A program made the translations under genes and the position numbers. Shown here in pieces: positions 27,348-34,868 of a stretch of 64,000 nt of DNA (positions are counted from its first letter, which is position 1; each line of letters starts with the position of its first letter). The DNA is from Pseudoalteromonas sp. GCY. Lineage in GTDB: Bacteria; Pseudomonadota; Gammaproteobacteria; Enterobacterales; Alteromonadaceae. The notes under the pieces are model-generated. The model searched no databases and had not been told where the DNA came from. It saw only the letters and a list, made by a program, of their open reading frames with translations. The DNA lies in the NCBI RefSeq assembly GCF_016695175.1, contig NZ_CP068023.1, forward strand, positions 1,558,501 through 1,622,500. The letters are read 5' to 3'.

Positions 27348-28057
27348 TGGCACAGTTAACAGAAAGAAATTTCAGCTCCAAAGACGAGATGACAGCAGCG
27401 CTTGCAGAGCTACTTCAAGCTGGGCTCAGTCAAGGTATTGAGCAGGACGGTGAAGCTGTGCTGTTAGTATCTGGTGGTTCATCACCGGCTCCAGCGTATC
27501 GTTACCTTTCTGGTGTTGAACTAGGCTGGGACAAAATTACGGTTGCTATGGTTGATGAACGCTGGGTCGAACCGGAACACGAAAAGTCTAACGAAGCATT
27601 TATCAAGTCGACATTACTGCAAGACAAAGCGGCAAATGCTCGATTTGTGACGATGAAGAATGCGGCAGTGTCAGCAGAAGAGGGCGCTGATTTATGTGAG
27701 TCTGCTTATGCAGCGTTGAAAAAACCGTTCGATGTTACTATTTTGGGAATGGGACCTGATGGTCATACCGCCAGTTTATTTCCAAATGCAAAGGGCCTAG
27801 AGCACGCGTTAACGACCACAAACACTGTGTGCGCAATTAATGCTCATCAAAGCGAAGTGACAGGTGAGATCACAGAACGTATGAGTCTGTCCCTCGCGGG
27901 GATTGCTAATGCTAAGACGGTAGTGTTATTGATCTCTGGTGATGAAAAAAAAGCGGTGTATGAAGCGGCAAAACAATCCGGCTCAGAGTATGAAGTACCA
28001 CTGCGCGCTGTATTAAATCACCCTGATATTAATTTGACCGTATTTTGGTGCCCGTAA
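27347..28057 (+). CDS. pgl: 6-phosphogluconolactonase
   Basis: A 236-aa DevB-type lactonase hydrolysing 6-phosphogluconolactone to 6-phosphogluconate. The motifs VSGGSSPAPAYRYLS, VAMVDERWVEPEHEKSNE and LGMGPDGHTASLFPN are intact. The start is the ATG at 27347 overlapping the zwf stop by one base, with GGGAGAG about 9 nt upstream. The following step (edd/eda or gnd) is not encoded next to it; a tandem repeat and the TonB-dependent receptor come next. Confidence 0.95.
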   Translation: MAQLTERNFSSKDEMTAALAELLQAGLSQGIEQDGEAVLLVSGGSSPAPAYRYLSGVELGWDKITVAMVDERWVEPEHEKSNEAFIKSTLLQDKAANARFVTMKNAAVSAEEGADLCESAYAALKKPFDVTILGMGPDGHTASLFPNAKGLEHALTTTNTVCAINAHQSEVTGEITERMSLSLAGIANAKTVVLLISGDEKKAVYEAAKQSGSEYEVPLRAVLNHPDINLTVFWCP

Positions 28058-28176
28058 CCCGAGTGCATCTACTAGAAATAGTAAAATGTAAGGCTGGCGT
28101 GATAGCTAGCCTTGTCTCGATATTATTTGAGTCAACTGATTGAATATCTCTGGACATTCAGCTCGAAGCGACAACA

Positions 28177-28274
28177 CTTCTTACTTCTTACTTCTTACTT
28201 CTTACTTCTTACTTCTTACTTCTTACTTCTTACTTCTTACTTCTTACTTCTTACTTCTTACTTCTTACTTCTTA
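28177..28274. repeat. Tandem heptamer array, 14 x CTTCTTA
   Basis: Fourteen uninterrupted copies of the 7-bp unit CTTCTTA span 98 bp, 120 bp after the pgl stop. A perfect array of this kind is prone to slippage and is probably variable in length between strains. It lies in a 787-bp intergenic region that also contains two LacI-type operators and an inverted repeat. The frame running through it would give a repeated LLLTSYF peptide, which I regard as an artefact. Confidence 0.95.
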
Positions 28275-28461
28275 CGAATAAAAGCAATAAATTTTACTGA
28301 TTCAATATACGATCATTAGAAAATCAATAAGTCCCGTAATAGGGTATTCAAATTTGTGCAAAAGATAGTGATAGCTAACTCGCTAATCGTAGATTTTATA
28401 AGCCTTTGTCATAAAAAATTCTCCTAAAAGAACTAGACAGTACTTACAGATAAATCTATAA

Positions 28462-28475
28462 TGACAGCGTTGTCA
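28462..28475. promoter_or_regulatory. Predicted LacI-type operator, distal copy
   Basis: TGACAGCGTTGTCA again, extended to the 18-bp AATGACAGCGTTGTCATT with only the central pair mismatched. It lies 370 bp before the TonB-dependent receptor start and 313 bp from the proximal copy, about thirty helical turns, a spacing compatible with DNA looping. Confidence 0.75.
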
Positions 28476-28524
28476 TTGATATTGATTCTCATCTTTAGCT
28501 TCTGCCCAAGCTTGATGAGGGAGT

Positions 28525-28552
28525 TGAATACACATCCCCTTGTGTGTATTCA
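28525..28552. promoter_or_regulatory. Perfect 10-bp inverted repeat upstream of receptor gene
   Basis: TGAATACACA and TGTGTATTCA are exact reverse complements around an 8-nt spacer. No T run follows on either strand, so a binding site or RNA hairpin is more likely than a terminator. Confidence 0.5.
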
Positions 28553-28774
28553 GATAATTAAAATGTCCCTTTATTGAGACAATTCCATCTTAAAACCCTA
28601 CAGCAGCAAAATTTTTTGTGCTATTCTCCAATCGTTTTTGTAACAAACCATATCTTGGCCATATTTAAATTTATATTTATCAATAAGATATATGTCTATA
28701 TGAATATTTTTTGAATAACAGGCCAAAAAAATTGTAGCGAATATGTAATTTAGGGTGTATGGTTTGTTATTAGA

Positions 28775-28788
28775 TGACAGCGTTGTCA
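28775..28788. promoter_or_regulatory. Predicted LacI-type operator, proximal copy
   Basis: TGACAGCGTTGTCA within GATGACAGCGTTGTCATC, 18 bp palindromic except the central pair. It ends 56 bp before the GTG start of the receptor gene, the usual place for repression of a promoter. Confidence 0.78.
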
Positions 28789-28844
28789 TCATCACTGGGC
28801 AGAAGTGATTTAAAAAACCAACAAAATGATTCAAGGGGAATCCT

Positions 28845-31586
28845 GTGTTAGCTAATAATTTCAAAAAAAGCTTACTTGCAGTTAACGTCAGCATCGCACT
28901 AGGTGCGGGCTTTTCAGGCGTTGTAGTTGCAGAAGAAAGTCAAAATCAAGTACAAGAAAACGTAGAAGTCATTGAAGTTCGTGGCTTGCGAGCATCAAAC
29001 AAAGAGAATATTAATACAAAAAGATTCGCGACTGCAGTTGTTGATGCAGTGAGCGCTGAAGATATTGGTAAATTTCCTGATTCAGACGTGGGTCAAGCGT
29101 TAGGGCGTATTCCAGGTATTAGCGTTGGACGAGCTTTTGGTCAAGGTAGTTCTGTATCAATTAGAGGTACTGATCCTTCTATGACGTTGACTACGTTAAA
29201 CGGCCAGAATGTGGCTTCAACTGGTTGGTATGATCAAATGAATTTAGACCGTTCATTTAATTATTCTATGTTACCGTCACAGCTGATAGGCGGAATTGAA
29301 GTTTATAAAGCGACACAGGCGAATCTGGTTGAAGGTGGTATCGGTGGTACAGTAATCGTAAAAACACGCAAGCCTCTTGATTTAGAATCTAATACATCGT
29401 TTCTTTCGCTAAAAGGCGAGTATGGTACCCTAAACGAGGAGATATCTCCTGAAGTTTCTGGGCTATACAGTTGGAAAAACAAAGATGAAACTTTTGGTGT
29501 ACTTGTAGCCGCTGCATACATCGATCGTGAATATCTTCGTCAAGGCACCGAAGCCGATCTTGATTGGGGTGGAAACTCATCAGTACAACCTTCAAGTTTT
29601 TTACAAGATCAAGAGCGCACAGCTATAGATGTAACGCTTCAATATCGTCCAACAGAAAAGCTTGAATTGGGTATTCACGCACTTTCATTAGAGCTCGGCG
29701 CTGACAGCACTGGTGCTAATATGTACTTTGGTACTGATAATAACTGGGGCGCTTGGACACCGGAAGAATCAGTATGTAAAACTTACAATGCTGCTGGCGT
29801 CTGTACATATAGCGATACGCCAAAAGATAGAGGAAGCAACGTATTTTTCCAAAATTGGGCTCGCCAAGGAGAAATGACTTCAGACACTCTAGAATTTAAC
29901 TGGAAGTACCAGTCTGATACTTATGAAATCTCAGGTGTTCTTGGTCATTCGAAAGCGGAAGGTGGTACAGACATGAGTGCTAACTTTGGTTTTGGTTGGT
30001 GGGGAAATGCTTATGTTGATGGAAATGGACTAAAGCAAACGTCCGATGCTAACTTCGACCAAGTAAACTGGTGGGGGGTCGTAGATGCAACTGGTAAACA
30101 AATAAAACTTGATGGTGCTGATCTTGGCTTTACCGTTGAACAGCTACCTGCATATGGTACAACATCTACTTGGACAGGTATAAAGGGTCCAAATAAAGAT
30201 GAGGAAGTGTATGGTCAAGTTGATTTTGATTACTACGTTGACTTTGGCGCGATCAACAAACTTGAGTTTGGGGTAAGATATACTGAACATGAATTTGAGA
30301 AAAAGCTATATACGGCTGTATACGACCAGTCAAAAATAACAGCCCCAGCAGATGGTGAAAATGCAGGAGGTTTTGCCAACTATTTTAGTGTTCAGGATTT
30401 ATATAGCGGTACAATGCCAATTGGCTATGATGGTTGGACTATTCCTCGTGCAAACCGAGATGCAATGATTAATGCTACATTGTCTCTAATCGATCAGTTT
30501 GCTTATAACCGTTCGGGCTACGGAAAAATAGAAGAAGACAATCTGTCATTGTATGCTATGGCGTCTTTTGAAGGCGAAGGTTTCCGGGGTAACTTCGGGC
30601 TAAGATATGTCAGTACAGATGTGACTTCAAAAGGTCATATCATCGATAATAGCCCAGCTGATATTCTTGCAAATAACAATGGTTGGAGCGAAGCTCCAGT
30701 AGGTGTTGATGGTGATTACAATGATGTGTTGCCAAGTGCTAATATTACCTTTGACCTATCTGAAGACTTAATTCTTCGCGTTTCAGCTGGTCAAGCTATT
30801 ACTCGTCCAAACTACGATAACTTACTACTTTCAAAAGTAACTGGTTATCCTGATGACCGTATTGGTAATGAGGAGATTACTTACGGTAATCCTGACCTGA
30901 AACCAATGAAATCATCTCAAGCTGATGTTAGTTTAGAGTATTATTATGGTGAAGATGGCCTATTTGCCGTAACTTACTTTATAAAGGATGTGAGTAATTT
31001 TATTGTTGCGACGACTGATTTTAATCAACAAATTGGTGTAATTAATAATGACCTTACTACACCAGCTGATGATTGGACCGTAAATCGCTATAAAAATGCA
31101 GGTGGCGGCGAGATTGATGGCGTTGAATTCCAGTGGAATCATGCTTGGGATAATGGGTTTGGTATAAACGCTAACTACACATACACAGATGCAGGTGCAC
31201 CAGCAGAGGTTTATACTGATAATCTATCCCGTTTTACCGAGTCATCAGAGCATATGCTAAATCTAGTTGGCTATTGGGAAAATGATGAATTCTCGGCGAG
31301 AGCAGCGTATAACTGGAGATCTGAATACATGATTCGTGAATATGGTAACTATTACGGAAACCGTATGCACGATGACTTTGGTACACTTGATTTAACTTTC
31401 GGTTGGCAAGTTACAGACTACGCAGCGTTGACATTTGAAGTCGTAAATGTTACCGAGGAAGATGATGTTCAGTATGGTGCGGCAGAGGTTGGTGCTGATG
31501 TTAAGCCTGCGCTTCAGGATGGTTTCCCAACATGGTCTTTCCGTGGCGAAGCAACTTATAGATTAGGTGTTAATTTTAACTTCTAA
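28845..31586 (+). CDS. TonB-dependent outer-membrane receptor, probably for a glycan
   Basis: A 913-aa receptor of the TonB-Xanth-Caul type. It starts at GTG with AAGGGGA about 6 nt upstream. A signal peptide ends near VVVAEE (residue ~30). The TonB box region is VEVIEVRG. The plug domain contains IGKFPDSDVGQALGRIPGISV, SVSIRGTDPSMTLTTLNGQ and the VEGGIGGTVIVKTRKPLDL end. A long beta-barrel follows, ending in YRLGVNFNF with the C-terminal phenylalanine needed for BAM insertion. This subfamily typically imports oligosaccharides, and linkage to pgi-zwf-pgl and a LacI regulator supports a sugar. The ligand is unknown. Confidence 0.93.
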   Translation: MLANNFKKSLLAVNVSIALGAGFSGVVVAEESQNQVQENVEVIEVRGLRASNKENINTKRFATAVVDAVSAEDIGKFPDSDVGQALGRIPGISVGRAFGQGSSVSIRGTDPSMTLTTLNGQNVASTGWYDQMNLDRSFNYSMLPSQLIGGIEVYKATQANLVEGGIGGTVIVKTRKPLDLESNTSFLSLKGEYGTLNEEISPEVSGLYSWKNKDETFGVLVAAAYIDREYLRQGTEADLDWGGNSSVQPSSFLQDQERTAIDVTLQYRPTEKLELGIHALSLELGADSTGANMYFGTDNNWGAWTPEESVCKTYNAAGVCTYSDTPKDRGSNVFFQNWARQGEMTSDTLEFNWKYQSDTYEISGVLGHSKAEGGTDMSANFGFGWWGNAYVDGNGLKQTSDANFDQVNWWGVVDATGKQIKLDGADLGFTVEQLPAYGTTSTWTGIKGPNKDEEVYGQVDFDYYVDFGAINKLEFGVRYTEHEFEKKLYTAVYDQSKITAPADGENAGGFANYFSVQDLYSGTMPIGYDGWTIPRANRDAMINATLSLIDQFAYNRSGYGKIEEDNLSLYAMASFEGEGFRGNFGLRYVSTDVTSKGHIIDNSPADILANNNGWSEAPVGVDGDYNDVLPSANITFDLSEDLILRVSAGQAITRPNYDNLLLSKVTGYPDDRIGNEEITYGNPDLKPMKSSQADVSLEYYYGEDGLFAVTYFIKDVSNFIVATTDFNQQIGVINNDLTTPADDWTVNRYKNAGGGEIDGVEFQWNHAWDNGFGINANYTYTDAGAPAEVYTDNLSRFTESSEHMLNLVGYWENDEFSARAAYNWRSEYMIREYGNYYGNRMHDDFGTLDLTFGWQVTDYAALTFEVVNVTEEDDVQYGAAEVGADVKPALQDGFPTWSFRGEATYRLGVNFNF

Positions 31587-31606
31587 TTATAAATTGTGTA
31601 AGCTAT

Positions 31607-31631
31607 AGCCCAGTTTTTACTGGGCTTTTTT
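31607..31631 (+). terminator. Intrinsic terminator between receptor and halogenase-like gene
   Basis: AGCCCAG and CTGGGCT pair around a 6-nt T/A loop and run into six T. It sits 21 bp after the receptor stop and 17 bp before the next start, so it may act as a leaky terminator that lowers expression of the two downstream genes. Confidence 0.85.
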
Positions 31632-31647
31632 ATTTCAAGAGGGCGAG

Positions 31648-33162
31648 ATGAATATAACCAAGATCGCAATTGTTGGTGGGGGCACAGCTGGTTGGCTAGC
31701 AGCTAATCATCTCGGCTTAGCGCTTTCTTCAAATAGCAATGTCGAGATTACAGTAATTGAATCTTTAGATATACCAAGTATTGGTGTTGGAGAAGGTACA
31801 GTTCCTTACATAGTTAAAAGCCTAAAAAAATTTGGTATTTCTGAAGCGGAGCTTTTGGGGAGCTGTGATGCTACCTTCAAGCAGGGGATAAGATTTGTTT
31901 CGTGGCTTGATGAAAAAGTTCATGGAGCACATAACTTTTATTATCACCCATTTGAAGCGCCATATCCCGAAGGACTGGATATAACTAATATATGGTTAAA
32001 TTTAGGGAAAAAAATACCGTTTGATTACGTTGGGATACAATCAAGGGTCTGTGAATCGGGGCTTGCACCTAAACTAAAAACCGATGGCAACTATCAAGGT
32101 GTGCTACCATACGCATATCATTTCGATGCAGCAAAATTCGCAAAATTGCTCAAACGTAATGCCCTAGATAGATTTAATGTCAGAGTTTTAAATGGAACAG
32201 TTGATGAATCTAAACTAGATCAAACAGGACATATTGAATCTCTTTGCATGACAAATGGAGACATACTGCATTTTGACTTTTACGTAGATTGTACTGGTTT
32301 TTCAGCGAAGCTAATAAGCTCAGTTTCTAATGACAGTTTTCAGGATAAAAGTGAGCAGTTGTTGGTAGATACAGCGCTAGTACAGCAGATAGAAAGAGAT
32401 GATCCAAGCAGCTTGAATCCTTACACAACGGCAACCGCACATAAAGCTGGCTGGATGTGGGAAATCCCCCTTACTTCCCGTACTGGAACTGGTTTTGTTT
32501 ATGCGTCTAAATATATGTCACATAAAGAGGCTTTAGAAACGTATGCAAGAATGCTGAATGTTGACTCTGTGAATCCTAGAAAAATAGAAATGAGAGTGGG
32601 CTATAGGAATCAAAGCTGGAGTAAAAATTGTGTAGCGCTAGGACTAGCGCAGGGGTTTGTCGAGCCTTTGGAAGCAACATCTATTTTACTAACAGACTTT
32701 TCTGCGGAATTCTTGTCGAAGAATTTCCCACTTTCTAGAGCTGAGATATCGGTATTCAGTGACCACTATAATGATGCAGTGAACTGCGCATGGGAAAGTA
32801 CAATCGATTTCATCCAGTTGCATTATATCCTTTCTGACAGGGTTGATAGTGACTTTTGGGTAGAGTATCGAAGCGATGTAAAGCTCTCAGACTCTCTAGA
32901 GCGGAAGCTTGCAAAATTTAGGCTACGTTCGCCCCAACAAATGGATTTTTGGAGTCGCTTTGAGCTATTTAATGAAAAGAACTTTTTATATGTTCTGTAT
33001 GGAATGAAATTTAACACTCACCCGCAAACGACGTCTCAAGCAGAGTTTGATATTGGGCTTAAATTATTAGATAAGAACAATGAGCAACTAAGGCGAGCTA
33101 AAGGAGCTCTTTTAGATCATGGAGAGTGGCTTAAACAATTTAAGCAATATATGTCATCGTAA
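31648..33162 (+). CDS. Flavin-dependent tryptophan halogenase-like protein
   Basis: A 504-aa FAD protein of the PrnA/RebH family. The FAD motif is GGGTAGWLAAN (residues 10-20). The GVGEGTVP segment and Lys78 in DATFKQGIRF correspond to the conserved region with the catalytic lysine. WMWEIP (269-274) fits the WxWxIP halogenase motif, and GFVEPLEATS (336-345) carries the conserved glutamates. Halogenase chemistry is therefore possible. However, genes of this family commonly accompany TonB-dependent receptors and SapC in Alteromonadales and Caulobacterales without any natural-product cluster, and their function there is unknown. No flavin reductase gene is adjacent. Ribosome site: GAGGGCGAG. Confidence 0.88.
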   Translation: MNITKIAIVGGGTAGWLAANHLGLALSSNSNVEITVIESLDIPSIGVGEGTVPYIVKSLKKFGISEAELLGSCDATFKQGIRFVSWLDEKVHGAHNFYYHPFEAPYPEGLDITNIWLNLGKKIPFDYVGIQSRVCESGLAPKLKTDGNYQGVLPYAYHFDAAKFAKLLKRNALDRFNVRVLNGTVDESKLDQTGHIESLCMTNGDILHFDFYVDCTGFSAKLISSVSNDSFQDKSEQLLVDTALVQQIERDDPSSLNPYTTATAHKAGWMWEIPLTSRTGTGFVYASKYMSHKEALETYARMLNVDSVNPRKIEMRVGYRNQSWSKNCVALGLAQGFVEPLEATSILLTDFSAEFLSKNFPLSRAEISVFSDHYNDAVNCAWESTIDFIQLHYILSDRVDSDFWVEYRSDVKLSDSLERKLAKFRLRSPQQMDFWSRFELFNEKNFLYVLYGMKFNTHPQTTSQAEFDIGLKLLDKNNEQLRRAKGALLDHGEWLKQFKQYMSS

Positions 33163-33299
33163 TGATAAAGCAGACAATTCAAATGTATGAAAGATCTGTA
33201 ATGCTTAAATAAATATTTAACTTCCAATTTGCCCGGAAAACCGCTAGCCTTAGGGGCAATAAATAAAGTAACAAATACGTAAAATAATGGAGCAGTATT

Positions 33300-34010
33300 A
33301 TGGCGGAACAACAAGTGCAGCCTTTACACAACGAAAAGCACGCTAATATCAAAGTAAAAAATGGCGTGAACGTTGATTTCCTTAAAACTCAGCACTTAAT
33401 GCCTGTAGTGGCGCATGAGTTTGCGCGTGTAGCGACAGAATTCCCAATGGCGTTTGTTAAAAACACTGAGTCAGGTCAATTTCAAGCGGTTGCTATGTTT
33501 GGTCTTCAGCCTGGTGAAAACCTATTTGTTGATGGTGATAAGTGGACTGGCAGCTTTGTGCCAATGGCCGCTGCACGTTACCCGTTTGGTTTGGTTAAGC
33601 ACCCAGAGCAAGATCAGTTTGGTATTGTTATTGATGAAGCAAGTCCGCTAGTTGGTGAAGAAGAAGGCAATGCGCTTTTCGAAGACGGTAAAGAAACTGA
33701 ATACCTAGGTCGTCGTAAAGAAGCGTTAGTTAGCTATGTTGAGTTTGCTCGCGTAACTGAAGCGTTTACTCAGTATCTTGCTGACAAAGAGCTTCTAGTT
33801 CAACAAACGCTAACGGTAGAAATCCGTGGTGAGAAAAAAGACATCAACGGTATCTACCTTGTGGATGAGCGTAAGCTAAACGAATTAGGTGACGAAGATT
33901 TCCTAGAGCTACGTAAACGTGGCTATTTAGCACCGATCTTCGCATTCTTAACTTCTACGCATCAAGTTGCGAGTCTTGCACGTATGAAGGCACAGCGCGA
34001 AGCGAGCTAA
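33300..34010 (+). CDS. SapC-family protein
   Basis: A 236-aa protein of the SapC family (named after a Campylobacter S-layer-linked protein). Recognisable parts are MPVVAHEFARVATEFPMAFVKN, the NLFVDGDKWTGSFVPMAAARYPF block and the final LRKRGYLAPIFAFLTSTHQVASLARMK. There is no signal peptide, so it is probably cytoplasmic. SapC genes recur next to TonB-dependent receptors and halogenase-like genes; the biochemical role is unknown. It is 137 bp after the halogenase-like gene and is followed by a strong terminator that ends the cassette. Confidence 0.88.
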   Translation: MAEQQVQPLHNEKHANIKVKNGVNVDFLKTQHLMPVVAHEFARVATEFPMAFVKNTESGQFQAVAMFGLQPGENLFVDGDKWTGSFVPMAAARYPFGLVKHPEQDQFGIVIDEASPLVGEEEGNALFEDGKETEYLGRRKEALVSYVEFARVTEAFTQYLADKELLVQQTLTVEIRGEKKDINGIYLVDERKLNELGDEDFLELRKRGYLAPIFAFLTSTHQVASLARMKAQREAS

Positions 34011-34040
34011 TCGCTTTTAGATATAAAACGATTCGATAGA

Positions 34041-34067
34041 AGCGCTTCCAGAGGAAGCGCTTTTTTT
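34041..34067 (+). terminator. Intrinsic terminator after sapC-like gene
   Basis: AGCGCTTCC, loop AGA and GGAAGCGCT are followed by a run of T. It ends the receptor-halogenase-SapC cassette. Confidence 0.93.
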
Positions 34068-34092
34068 GTGCATGCTATTTTATAACTGCTAC

Positions 34093-34140
34093 ACCAATTT
34101 GCTCCTTCAAATTGAGCAAGTATTAAGGCAAATTGGTATT
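34093..34140 (+). repeat. Dispersed palindromic repeat, copy C
   Basis: ACCAATTTG at 34093-34101 and CAAATTGGT at 34129-34137 are perfect inverted arms. The 32-bp core shared with copies A, B and D is at 34109-34140. CTCCTTCAAATTGAGCAAGT is also found in copy D apart from small differences. It touches the stop of the secreted-protein gene on the minus strand. Confidence 0.65.
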
Positions 34141-34615
34141 ACTTAGCGTTTGGAATAGGGCAGTATGAACCGCCACGAGGGATCCAAACCGAGCGTGTTT
34201 CCCAACGACAGTTATAAGCTACTCGGCGTTCTTCTTGTTGAGTTGAGTAGGTATTGTGTTGATGTATATATTGACCTCGGGGATGATAACCATGAGGATC
34301 AGGAATAGTCCAACCTCCGGGGCAGCTTTGTGTCGCGAGTACGGTTTTAGTTTCCCATAAAGTGTAGGGACCGTAAGGTTCACCGTACATTAATTTGTAG
34401 TGGCAAGTCTTATAACTAACATCAACGAGCTCTGTACGGTAGTCACATACCCACACACGTCGCTCATCCCAGTAGCCACCGCAGTCAACATTGTTTACTT
34501 GGGTGTCATAAAAAGTGTTGTAATCAATAACTTTAATTTGCTCTTGAGTAGCGGCGGCTTGAGCAGTACCAAGTAGTAGTGTGCTAAAAGCTGCAATTTT
34601 TAGAATGTTTTTCAT
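34139..34615 (-). CDS. Secreted Cys- and aromatic-rich protein of unknown function
   Basis: A 158-aa product with a signal peptide (cleavage near AQAAA, about residue 21). The mature part has six cysteines, as expected for disulfides, and many Tyr/Trp. Two stretches look related to each other: ERRVWVCDYRTELVDV and ERRVAYNCRWETRSVW, suggesting an internal duplication. His/Gly/Pro-rich DPHGYHPRGQYIHQH lies between them. I recognise no family. Upstream (34616-34868, 253 bp) I see no further gene or clear site. Confidence 0.65.
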   Translation of the reverse strand: MKNILKIAAFSTLLLGTAQAAATQEQIKVIDYNTFYDTQVNNVDCGGYWDERRVWVCDYRTELVDVSYKTCHYKLMYGEPYGPYTLWETKTVLATQSCPGGWTIPDPHGYHPRGQYIHQHNTYSTQQEERRVAYNCRWETRSVWIPRGGSYCPIPNAK

Positions 34616-34868
34616 ATCGATTCCTGTCGAATTTCGTTATTTTATTACTTTGAGTTATTTCAAAGTAATGAATATGTTTCCATTTTGTGGTCGAAATAAC
34701 AACCATAAATTGATTGAAAAATATTCAAATTTGCTGTTGTGCCGTGCAGCTCATGAGTTTCTTTCAACCATACTGTAAATCAGTTAGCTTGACAATTTTA
34801 ACGCGAAAGCTTGCATCGTTCTAAAATTCACCTCATGCTGAAGTTTAACAACGAACCAAGGTATAAAA

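Noticed and set aside
28177..28274. CRISPR or direct-repeat origin (iteron)
   Set aside because: The unit is only 7 bp and has no spacers; no replication initiator gene or DnaA boxes are nearby.
28112..28300. Plus-strand frame with repeated LLLTSYF peptide
   Set aside because: It is produced by the 7-bp tandem array read in rotating frames. There is no ribosome site and no homology.
31648..33162. Natural-product halogenase cluster
   Set aside because: No NRPS, PKS, flavin reductase or tailoring genes are adjacent; the context is a TonB receptor and SapC.
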